From Elusimicrobia bacterium CG06_land_8_20_14_3_00_38_11 (GTDB taxonomy: Bacteria > Elusimicrobiota > UBA8919): a stretch of DNA of 6,765 nt. How positions within the stretch are numbered: the stretch's first letter is position 1; the number at the start of each line of letters is the position of its first letter. Position numbers and translations under genes: made by a program. The stretch is from positions 1 to 6,765 of the forward strand of contig PEVQ01000265.1 of assembly GCA_002780205.1 (NCBI GenBank), written 5' to 3'. Below are positions 1 to 5,481 of the stretch, piece by piece. A model generated the notes under the pieces. The model had not been told where the DNA came from. It searched no databases and saw nothing but the letters and a program-made list of their open reading frames with translations.

Positions 1-8
1 TTTTTTTG

Positions 9-14
9 TATAAT
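9..14 (+). promoter_or_regulatory. Possible -10 box, leaderless arrangement
   Basis: A perfect TATAAT lies six T residues before the ATG at 21. Transcription would therefore be expected to begin at or next to the start codon, giving a leaderless mRNA. No Shine-Dalgarno sequence is present upstream of 21, which fits. The -35 region lies outside the window, and the surroundings are T-rich, so a chance match is quite possible. Confidence 0.3.
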
Positions 15-20
15 TTTTTT

Positions 21-413
21 ATGTCATTTTGTCAGAAACAGGAAATAAAGTGTTCCTGCGGGAAAGGGTTTGAGTGGGAACTGTGGGATTCCGTAAATGT
101 GACTACCGACCCCGACTTAAAGGAAATGATTTTAGACGGGCAGATGAATGTAGTCGTTTGCCCTCACTGCGGACTTTTATTTTATTATGAAAAATTCTTG
201 CTGTATCACGACGAAAAAAAACGTCAGTTATTTTACATTTATCGTCATGACTGTAAAGACAACCGGACGGACTTAAAGAAAAAAGCAATTTGCGATTACG
301 AAATAGTAAAAAAGCAATCAAACGAAACGGTTTTTGCCGACTATAAAATTGAAGTTTTTTTCGGACTGGATGAGTTGGTCCAATTTTTAAGGGAGGGGGA
401 AAATGCAAGTTAA
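21..413 (+). CDS. CpXC-domain protein (zinc-ribbon-like), function unknown
   Basis: The 130-residue product matches the CpXC pattern. It has an N-terminal C11-S-C13-G pair, a W/N-rich stretch (ELWDSVN, 20-26), an LDGQMN segment (38-43), a second pair C47-P-H-C50-G, and an LYHD motif (61-64). The paired cysteines probably bind zinc; the role of the family is not known. The N-terminal pair is CSC rather than the usual CPxC, so one ligand set is atypical. I chose ATG 21. The frame is open to the left edge and also has TTG at 6, so a longer protein or one starting outside the window cannot be excluded. The 3' end overlaps the cyclophilin gene by 11 nt, and the strong ribosome binding site of that gene lies inside this coding region, which suggests one transcript. 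No signal peptide or membrane segment is seen, so it is probably cytoplasmic. Confidence 0.8.
   Translation: MSFCQKQEIKCSCGKGFEWELWDSVNVTTDPDLKEMILDGQMNVVVCPHCGLLFYYEKFLLYHDEKKRQLFYIYRHDCKDNRTDLKKKAICDYEIVKKQSNETVFADYKIEVFFGLDELVQFLREGENAS
391..399 (+). promoter_or_regulatory. Strong ribosome binding site for the cyclophilin gene
   Basis: GGGAGGGGG lies three to four bases before ATG 403, inside the end of the CpXC gene. It selects ATG 403 over the in-frame ATG at 427, which has no purine-rich sequence before it. It is one of only two strong Shine-Dalgarno sequences in the window. Confidence 0.75.
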
Positions 414-960
414 AAAGCATGCCCTGATGAAAATCACGGGTAAAAGATTAAAGGTTAAAATAGATTGGCTTTTGGCTCTACTGCTTACTACATCTTGTCT
501 TTACGGCAAAACAAAAGAAATCGCAGTAATTGAAACGGATAAGGGCATAATAAAATTTGAATTTTATGAACAGGACGCGCCGAATACCGTTGATAATTTT
601 AAGAAACTTGCCCGAAAAAAGTTTTATAACGGCTTGAAATTTCACAGGGTTGTTCCGAATTTTGTTATTCAGGGCGGATGTCCGAAAGGCGACGGCACAG
701 GCGATCCTGGTTACAAAATAAAAGCGGAGTTTAACAAGCGCCCGCATCTTGACGGAACGGTTGCTATGGCGCGGGCACAAGACCCGGATTCCGCCGGCAG
801 CCAGTTTTACATTTGTTTGGGACATCAATCGTTTTTAGACGGCAAATATACGGTTTTCGGTCAGGTTATTTCCGGACTTGATGTCGTTCACAAAATTCAA
901 ATCGGCGATATAATGAAAAAGGTTTATATCATAAAACAGAAAATCAAAATTAAAAACTAA
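403..960 (+). CDS. Exported cyclophilin-type peptidyl-prolyl cis-trans isomerase
   Basis: This 185-residue protein would catalyse cis-trans isomerisation of X-Pro bonds during folding of exported proteins. The cyclophilin fold spans about residues 38-178. Active-site landmarks are F80-H-R82, F87, Q90-G-G, the MARAQ segment (122-126) and SQFY (133-136). By comparison with human CypA, the catalytic Arg, Phe and Gln are kept, the F113 position is Tyr, the W121 position is Phe (F144), as in many bacterial enzymes that are poorly cyclosporin-sensitive, and the H126 position is Tyr (Y149). The N-terminus has a basic region (KRLKVK), then a hydrophobic core (WLLALLLTTSC, 22-32), so the protein is likely exported. 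C32 follows an imperfect lipobox (-3 is Thr), so lipoprotein processing is possible but unproven. It overlaps the upstream CpXC gene by 11 nt. The CACAGAG repeat begins on the base after its stop codon. Confidence 0.9.
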   Translation: MQVKKHALMKITGKRLKVKIDWLLALLLTTSCLYGKTKEIAVIETDKGIIKFEFYEQDAPNTVDNFKKLARKKFYNGLKFHRVVPNFVIQGGCPKGDGTGDPGYKIKAEFNKRPHLDGTVAMARAQDPDSAGSQFYICLGHQSFLDGKYTVFGQVISGLDVVHKIQIGDIMKKVYIIKQKIKIKN

Positions 961-1039
961 GCCACAGAGGTCACAGAGAACACAGAGAAAAGCAGAATAA
1001 AGAATTTATAACTCTGTGAAACTCTGTGTTCTCTGTGGC
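961..1039. repeat. CACAGAG inverted-repeat element, non-coding copy
   Basis: The left arm has three CACAGAG heptamers (963-969, 972-978, 981-987) and opens with GCCAC. The right arm has three CTCTGTG heptamers (1012-1018, 1022-1028, 1031-1037) and closes with GTGGC. Heptamers repeat every 9-10 nt. The two arms can pair into a hairpin with a loop of about 24 nt (988-1011). The element fills the gap between the cyclophilin stop and the GxxExxY start. Confidence 0.9.
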
Positions 1040-1043
1040 AAAA
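1005..1043 (+). repeat. 39-nt direct repeat, copy A (right arm of hairpin)
   Basis: The copy consists of TTTATAA, then three CTCTGTG heptamers ending in GGC, then AAAA. It matches 1410-1448 at 38 of 39 positions (T at 1030, G at 1435). It ends seven bases before the GxxExxY ATG at 1051 and occupies the place of a ribosome binding site; no Shine-Dalgarno sequence is present. Confidence 0.9.
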
Positions 1044-1050
1044 AAATAAT

Positions 1051-1416
1051 ATGTCTGATGAATTAACAGAACAAATTATAGGAGCATCTATAGAGGTTCA
1101 TCGTATTTTGGGTCCAGGCTTGCTTGAATCAATATATGAAGAAGCCCTTTGTTATGAATTATCACTCAAAGGCATCCCTTTTGAACGACAAAAAGAAGTC
1201 GATGTTGTCTATAAAGATAAGGTTATTAAAGGACAACGGCTTGACCTGGTAGTAAATAATAAGGTTGTAGTTGAAATAAAATCAGTTCGTAAATTAGAAG
1301 ACATCTTCACTGCTCAGGTATTATCGTATCTTAAAAGTACAGGGCTTAAGGTCGCATTATTGATTAACTTTGGCGGGAACAAACTCATTGATGGAGTTAA
1401 AAGATTTTCTTTATAA
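1051..1416 (+). CDS. GxxExxY protein (PD-(D/E)xK_3-like family)
   Basis: This 121-residue protein is full length for the family. The name-giving motif is G23-L-L-E26-S-I-Y29, preceded by the typical N-terminal helix IIGASIEVHRILGPG (9-23). Downstream are D65 (in RLDLVV), E75-I-K77 and Q89-x3-Y93. Together these resemble the D...ExK...Q core of the PD-(D/E)xK nuclease fold. The ending LLINFGGNKLIDGVKR is also typical of the family. Biochemical activity is unproven for the family as far as I know; nuclease activity is an inference. No Shine-Dalgarno sequence precedes ATG 1051, which instead follows the right arm of a CACAGAG hairpin by 11 nt. The last codon and stop (TTA TAA) lie inside repeat copy B. 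Only one NCG codon occurs in 121, against about 13 in 185 in the cyclophilin gene, which suggests foreign origin. I see no partner gene. Confidence 0.9.
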   Translation: MSDELTEQIIGASIEVHRILGPGLLESIYEEALCYELSLKGIPFERQKEVDVVYKDKVIKGQRLDLVVNNKVVVEIKSVRKLEDIFTAQVLSYLKSTGLKVALLINFGGNKLIDGVKRFSL

Positions 1417-1448
1417 CTCTGTGAAACTCTGTGTGCTCTGTGGCAAAA
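1410..1448 (+). repeat. 39-nt direct repeat, copy B
   Basis: This is the second copy of 1005-1043. Its first seven bases supply the last codon and stop of the GxxExxY gene. It ends eight bases before ATG 1457 of the DUF2851 gene. It has no adjacent left arm of its own; the nearest matching left arm is at 961-987, across the gene. Confidence 0.9.
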
Positions 1449-1456
1449 TACAAAAA

Positions 1457-2998
1457 ATGAAATACATTGACGATGTGAAGTTTCATAATCCGACCAACTT
1501 TACGGATAGATACAAAAAATTGAGAGATACGATTGCTGTTAGAGAAATTGAAAAACCTTATGCGGCAACAAAACAGCCGGTCACGGAAAAACTTGTAAAA
1601 ACAATCTGGTTTGACCAGCAAATAGAAAGAAGGGGATTAAGAACCACCGACGGGAAAAGGATTGCAATAATAACGCCGGGCGAATGGAATTTTGACGAGG
1701 GACCTGATTTCAAAAACGCAAAAATAAATATAGACGGGCAGGAACTAACCGGTGATGTTGAAATTGACCTTTACTCATCAAACTGGAAAACGCACAAGCA
1801 TAATAAAAATAATAATTTTAACAATGTCGTTTTGCATGTGTTCCTTTGGAAGAAAGGAAAGGAAGTAAAAACAGTAACCCGTAATAAAAAAATAATTCCC
1901 TCATTGGAACTTATTGATTACATAAACGATGATTTAGAAATTATTGACAGCAATTTTGATGTTGAAAACTATCCTTATTCCAGCAAAGTTCGGGCGGGAA
2001 AATGCGCAAAATGGACTTTGAAAAAATACTCTCTGCTTGAATATATCGTCGGACTTGCCGGAGATGAAAAGGTAAAACTGAAAAGCGAGACCCTTGCGAA
2101 CCAATTGACAAACGAATCAATAAATGAAATAATTTACAAAGGCATTTTGGACGGTCTCGGCTACGGACCTAACAGGGAAAATTTCAAGAAATTAGCCGAA
2201 ATATTGCCGCTTGAAAGAATAGCGGAAATAATAGAATTGGAGAAGTTTGAAGAAAAATCGGTGCGACTCCAATCGCTTTTTTTCGGCGTTGCAGGTCTTA
2301 TTCCTGAAATTGAAAAAATTGAAATGCTTGACAATGAAGCAAAAATTTATATCGCCAAAATTAAGAAAATCTGGAAAACAATAAGACAGCAAATCAAACC
2401 TGCCGAAATAATAAAAAAAAAAACATGGAAGTTCAGAGGCGTAAGACCATATAATTTCCCGTATAGACGACTTGCTGCTGCGAGTTTAATAATTTCAAGA
2501 TATATTGATGATACCGGTTTTGAAAAACTTTTGCAAAGTTTCATAGATAATATCCTTGACGGCAAATTCAAATTAAAAAAATTTGTTGATAACTTAAAAA
2601 CGGACGCGACGGATTCATCTAACTTCTGGTTTTATAGAACCACGTTCATTTCAAAAAAATTTGTAAAACCGGTCGCTTTGCTCGGCGACGAAAGAATTCT
2701 TTTAATTTTAATAAATACATTTTTGCCGTTAACAATTGCAAAAATCAACAAACTGGAAGATGACGCTTCGCTAAAAGTTATTTATCAATGGTGGTTAAAA
2801 CAACCGGCGATATCAACAAACAGGACCGCACGCATTACATCATGGAGATGCGGTTTTGGAAATATTTCCGGGCAGAGCGAACGCATTCAGCAGGGACTTA
2901 TACAGATATTCAGGGATTTTTGCGATACGAAAAAAGGGGTGTGTTCCGATTGCAGTTTTCAGTCAATATTCACAATGCCGACGGGAACATTCTTTTAA
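1457..2998 (+). CDS. DUF2851 family protein, function unknown
   Basis: This 513-residue protein shows the DUF2851 signature LRTTDG (61-66), PGEWN (74-78), GPDF-x-NAKI (82-90), GDVEIDL (99-105), W110 with H113 and H115, and NVVLHVF (123-129). The C-terminus has the usual IQQGLIQIF followed by a cysteine cluster (C489, C496, C499) that could hold a metal. The spacing of D84 and E102 with the nearby histidines hints at an enzyme, but I do not know an established activity. The frame is open back to 1370, through the repeat and the end of the GxxExxY gene. Residues encoded upstream of 1457 come from repeat sequence, so I start at ATG 1457. No Shine-Dalgarno sequence precedes it. No signal peptide is seen; it is probably cytoplasmic. 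The C-terminal family motifs are in the same frame, so there is no frameshift near the end. Confidence 0.85.
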   Translation: MKYIDDVKFHNPTNFTDRYKKLRDTIAVREIEKPYAATKQPVTEKLVKTIWFDQQIERRGLRTTDGKRIAIITPGEWNFDEGPDFKNAKINIDGQELTGDVEIDLYSSNWKTHKHNKNNNFNNVVLHVFLWKKGKEVKTVTRNKKIIPSLELIDYINDDLEIIDSNFDVENYPYSSKVRAGKCAKWTLKKYSLLEYIVGLAGDEKVKLKSETLANQLTNESINEIIYKGILDGLGYGPNRENFKKLAEILPLERIAEIIELEKFEEKSVRLQSLFFGVAGLIPEIEKIEMLDNEAKIYIAKIKKIWKTIRQQIKPAEIIKKKTWKFRGVRPYNFPYRRLAAASLIISRYIDDTGFEKLLQSFIDNILDGKFKLKKFVDNLKTDATDSSNFWFYRTTFISKKFVKPVALLGDERILLILINTFLPLTIAKINKLEDDASLKVIYQWWLKQPAISTNRTARITSWRCGFGNISGQSERIQQGLIQIFRDFCDTKKGVCSDCSFQSIFTMPTGTFF

Positions 2999-2999
2999 G

Positions 3000-3102
3000 G
3001 CAATTAAAAGTTAAAAATTAAAAATGAGAAATTATGGAGTATTATTTTTTATTAAAATCTTTTACATAAATTTTTAATTTTACATTTTACATTTTTAATT
3101 GC
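3000..3102. repeat. AT-rich inverted repeat in the spacer before pilT
   Basis: GCAATTAAAA (3000-3009) is perfectly inverted at 3093-3102 (TTTTAATTGC). The similarity continues imperfectly inward with TAAAA/TTTTA blocks, so the 3000-3035 and 3068-3102 segments can pair loosely. Base composition is extreme here, so some of the inner matching may be chance. I see no clear promoter or terminator in it. Confidence 0.6.
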
Positions 3103-3119
3103 AGTTATATGGGGGACAA

Positions 3120-4184
3120 ATGGAAATTTTTGACATTTTGACAAAGGCGGTGAAGATAGGGGCATCGGATATTCATATTGTTATCGGAAAACCCCCGATG
3201 GTAAGACATATCGGCGAAATGAAACCGCTTGACGGTTTTACCGAGATAATTACACCGGAAGAAGCGAAGCGTTTAATTTACTCAATGCTTTACGACGAGC
3301 ATAAGAAAAAATTTGAGGAAGAACTGGAACTTGACTGCTCTTTCAATCTTCCGAATGTTTCAAGATTCAGAGTGAATGTTTTAATGCACAGAAACGGAAT
3401 CGGTGCGGTGCTCCGTGTTATATCAACAAAAATACCTTCACCTGAACAACTGCGACTTCCGGAGTCCATCACAAAACTTGCGAATTTACCGAGGGGACTT
3501 GTTCTGGTTACGGGACCAACCGGCAGCGGCAAATCAACAACCCTTGCCTGTATGATTGATATTATAAATACAACCAGAAAAGATCACATTATTACGATGG
3601 AGGATCCAATTGAATTTGTTTATGAATCAAAAGGATGCGTCGTGACGCAGCGAGAGGTCGGGCAGCACACTCTTTCATTCGCCGCTGCATTAAAACATGC
3701 TTTGCGTGAAGACCCCGATATAGTTCTCGTCGGTGAAATGCGTGATTTAGAAACAATCAGCGGCGCGATTACCATTGCGGAAACGGGACACCTTGTTTTT
3801 GCCACGCTTCACACGACGGATGCACCGTCAACCGTTGACAGAATTATAGATGTTTTTCCGCCGCATCAGCAGCAACAGGTAAGAATGCAACTTTCAACAT
3901 CTCTGCAGGCGGTTATATGTCAGACATTAATTCCGACGGCAGATGGAATGGGAAGAGCGGCAGCGCGGGAAATTATGATAGCGACACCCGCAATTGCAAA
4001 TCTTATCAGAGAAGGAAAGACACATCAGTTATATCAGACAATAGAAGTCGGTGCGAAGGCGGGAATGATATCGCTGGATAAAGCACTGGCAGGACTTGTA
4101 AGAGACGGACTTATTAAAACGGAAGATGCACTGGCAAAGGCACACAATCCTGAGTCGGTAAAAATGGCGATTTATGGGAGATAG
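3120..4184 (+). CDS. pilT: Type IV pilus retraction ATPase PilT
   Basis: This 354-residue protein has the usual length for PilT, the hexameric cytoplasmic motor that depolymerises the pilus for twitching motility. The N-terminal PAS-like domain (about 1-105) carries SDIHI (16-20). The ATPase core has Walker A GPTGSGKS (132-139, K138), the Asp box MEDPIEF (160-166), Walker B IVLVGEMRD (201-209, E206) and the His box ETGHLVFATLHT (221-232, H224, H231). The C-terminal motif important for retraction, usually AIRNLIREGK, is present as AIANLIREGK (291-300), with Arg replaced by Ala. I start at ATG 3120, just after GGGGGAC (3111-3117), rather than at TTG 3099, which lies inside the AT-rich repeat. 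The second ATPase gene follows after 60 nt, so the two are probably co-transcribed. No pilin or assembly genes are in the window. Confidence 0.95.
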   Translation: MEIFDILTKAVKIGASDIHIVIGKPPMVRHIGEMKPLDGFTEIITPEEAKRLIYSMLYDEHKKKFEEELELDCSFNLPNVSRFRVNVLMHRNGIGAVLRVISTKIPSPEQLRLPESITKLANLPRGLVLVTGPTGSGKSTTLACMIDIINTTRKDHIITMEDPIEFVYESKGCVVTQREVGQHTLSFAAALKHALREDPDIVLVGEMRDLETISGAITIAETGHLVFATLHTTDAPSTVDRIIDVFPPHQQQQVRMQLSTSLQAVICQTLIPTADGMGRAAAREIMIATPAIANLIREGKTHQLYQTIEVGAKAGMISLDKALAGLVRDGLIKTEDALAKAHNPESVKMAIYGR

Positions 4185-4194
4185 CACGAAACTG

Positions 4195-4240
4195 ACACAG
4201 AACAGTTCCGCACCGGTTCAGTGTTATGAGCGAAGCGAAT
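4195..4240. repeat. Short composite repeat between the two ATPase genes
   Basis: ACACAGAAC (4195-4203) is inverted at 4216-4224 (GTTCAGTGT) with one mismatch. It is followed by TGAGCGAAGCGAAT (4227-4240), which resembles the arm of the TCATTCTGAGC element seen at 5379 and 6477. The spacer thus looks like a small hybrid of two repeat families. It leaves no recognisable Shine-Dalgarno sequence before ATG 4245. Confidence 0.6.
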
Positions 4241-4244
4241 AAAT

Positions 4245-5348
4245 ATGAACATTGAAGAACTTCTTAAATTAATGGTTGAAAAAAAGGGAACTGATTTGCA
4301 TCTTAAGGCGGGGCTTCCGCCGATGGTAAGAATCAGCGGCGACATTGAACCGCTTATTGACGACGACGCTTCGCTAAAACTGACATCTACAAAAATAAAG
4401 GAACTGATTTCAAAATATATCGGTTTCGGCGAAGATAAAAAAATTCAGGAAAATAAAGAATTTGATTTTGCGTTGGAACTTCCAGGAATTGCCCGTTTCA
4501 GAGGCGCGCTCTTTATACAAAAAGGAAATTACGGAGCCGTTTTCAGAACAATACCGATGAAAATTCCGACTGTTGATGACTTAAAACTTCCCGTCGTTCT
4601 AAAAGAAATTGCCTCAAATAAACAGGGCTTGGTACTGGTCACAGGTCCCACCGGAAGCGGTAAATCAACGACGATGGCGGCAATGATAAATCATATAAAC
4701 GACAACTTCAAAAAAAATATTATTACGATTGAAGACCCGATTGAATTCGTCCACACAGACAATAAATCAATAATAAATCAGAGAGAAATCGGAATGGATA
4801 CAAATACATTTTCAACAGCACTTAAATCTGCCATGCGTCAGGACCCTGATGTGATTTTAGTCGGTGAAATGAGAGATCCCGAGACAATAACAACGGCAAT
4901 AACCGCATCGGAAACGGGACATCTTGTTATTTCAACGCTTCATACGAATGATACCAAACAAACGATTGACAGAATAATTGATTCGTTTCCGCCGGAGCAA
5001 CAGGCACAAATACGATTTCAACTTTCGCTTTTTCTGATAGCCGTCGTTGCCCAGCGGCTCGTAAAAAGGAAAGACGGAAACGGAATGGTCGCTGCGATAG
5101 AAATTATGATAAATACGCCGTTAATACGATCGCTTATCGCAGACAGTAAAACAGGTCAAATCTCCAAAGCGATTGAGGACAGCGCTTCATTTTACAAGAC
5201 ACAGTCGTTCAACCAGTCGCTTTTGTCATTATACAAAGACAATGTTGTTTCTGTTGAAGATGCTCTTGCCACAAGCAACAATCCGTCCGACTTGAAAATT
5301 CAGATTCAGTCGGCTGACTTTGCGAAAAAAACGGGAATGAAAATTTAG
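4245..5348 (+). CDS. Second PilT-family ATPase, PilU-like
   Basis: This 367-residue paralogue of the upstream PilT shares its layout. It has TDLHL (16-20), Walker A GPTGSGKS (134-141, K140), the Asp box IEDPIEF (162-168), Walker B VILVGEMRD (203-211, E208) and the His box ETGHLVISTLHT (223-234, H225, H232). All catalytic residues look intact, so it should hydrolyse ATP. It differs at the C-terminus: the AIRNLIREGK motif is degenerate (LIRSLIADSK, 293-302), followed by KTQSFNQSLLSLY (318-330). Both traits match PilU, which cannot drive retraction alone but assists PilT in systems such as Pseudomonas and Vibrio. I infer a PilU-type accessory motor. The symbol is left empty because true pilU orthology cannot be proved here. 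The extended tail (SADFAKKTGMKI, 356-367) is also PilU-like in length. No Shine-Dalgarno sequence precedes ATG 4245. Confidence 0.9.
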   Translation: MNIEELLKLMVEKKGTDLHLKAGLPPMVRISGDIEPLIDDDASLKLTSTKIKELISKYIGFGEDKKIQENKEFDFALELPGIARFRGALFIQKGNYGAVFRTIPMKIPTVDDLKLPVVLKEIASNKQGLVLVTGPTGSGKSTTMAAMINHINDNFKKNIITIEDPIEFVHTDNKSIINQREIGMDTNTFSTALKSAMRQDPDVILVGEMRDPETITTAITASETGHLVISTLHTNDTKQTIDRIIDSFPPEQQAQIRFQLSLFLIAVVAQRLVKRKDGNGMVAAIEIMINTPLIRSLIADSKTGQISKAIEDSASFYKTQSFNQSLLSLYKDNVVSVEDALATSNNPSDLKIQIQSADFAKKTGMKI

Positions 5349-5459
5349 CCACAGATGAACACAGATAACAGTAAAGATGTCATTCTGAGCCGAAGGCGAA
5401 GAATCTCAAAACGAGATGTTTCGCTAACGCTCAACATGACATCATCTGTGTAATCTGCA
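5348..5459. repeat. CACAGAT outer inverted repeat
   Basis: The left arm has CACAGAT at 5350-5356 and 5360-5366, opening with GCCAC; its first base is the last base of the preceding stop codon. The right arm has ATCTGTG (5444-5450) and a decayed ATCTGCA (5453-5459). Unit pitch is 9-10 nt, as in the CACAGAG element. It encloses a different inverted repeat at 5377-5442. Confidence 0.8.
5377..5442. repeat. TCATTCTGAGC inverted-repeat element, copy 1 (nested)
   Basis: The arms 5377-5407 and 5413-5442 pair imperfectly around the loop AAAAC. Both ends are ATGTCAT/ATGACAT and the loop-proximal ends are ATCTC/GAGAT. Positions 5379-5408 recur without mismatch at 6477-6506. I recognise this repeat type from intergenic regions of various bacteria but cannot name a described family with certainty. 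Confidence 0.85.
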
Positions 5460-5470
5460 TTCAAAAAAAT

Positions 5471-5476
5471 AGGAGG
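5471..5476 (+). promoter_or_regulatory. Consensus ribosome binding site before the cNMP-GAF gene
   Basis: AGGAGG is placed five bases before ATG 5482 and fixes that start. It shows that the organism does use Shine-Dalgarno initiation, which makes its absence before 1051, 1457 and 4245 notable. Confidence 0.8.
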
Positions 5477-5481
5477 CGCAA

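Larger units (their letters stand above)
961..1444 (+). mobile_element. Putative GxxExxY cassette bounded by CACAGAG terminal inverted repeats
   Basis: The 484-bp segment begins with GCCACAGAG and ends with its reverse complement CTCTGTGGC. It encloses the non-coding hairpin (961-1039) and one gene, the GxxExxY protein. The right arm is present twice as a 39-nt direct repeat (1005-1043 and 1410-1448, one mismatch), 405 bp apart. Crossing over between these copies would remove the gene exactly and leave an intact CACAGAG hairpin between the cyclophilin and DUF2851 genes. The gene has far fewer NCG codons than its neighbours. There is no transposase and no target duplication that I can define, so mobility is inferred. 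Confidence 0.5.

Noticed and set aside
961..1045. Intrinsic terminator after the cyclophilin gene
   Set aside because: The hairpin is followed by A residues, not T, on the + strand, and on the - strand no T-run follows its far side.
961..1448. CRISPR-like array
   Set aside because: The units are 7-mers at 9-10 nt pitch with no spacers of 25-40 nt and no cas genes; this is an inverted-repeat element.
1370..1456. Upstream extension of DUF2851 to ATG 1370
   Set aside because: The added residues are encoded by the GxxExxY 3' end and the repeat copy B and do not resemble the family; ATG 1457 fits better.
2788..3021. Second + strand open frame of 77 codons overlapping the end of the DUF2851 gene
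   Set aside because: The DUF2851 frame here encodes the family's C-terminal IQQGLIQIF and cysteine cluster, so this is an out-of-frame shadow and not evidence of a frameshift.
3003..3110. Sigma-70 promoter before pilT
   Set aside because: TTTACA at 3061 and several TAAAAT-like strings exist, but no pair has good spacing, and the AT content makes such matches common.
3099..3119. TTG start for PilT
   Set aside because: It lies in the AT-rich inverted repeat. ATG 3120 has GGGGGAC at suitable spacing and gives the usual PilT N-terminus.
2762..4379. Identical 15-mer GACGCTTCGCTAAAA at 2762-2776 and 4365-4379
   Set aside because: Both are in frame and encode D-A-S-L-K in unrelated proteins. It faintly resembles the TCATTCTGAGC arm, but chance and codon preference explain it adequately.
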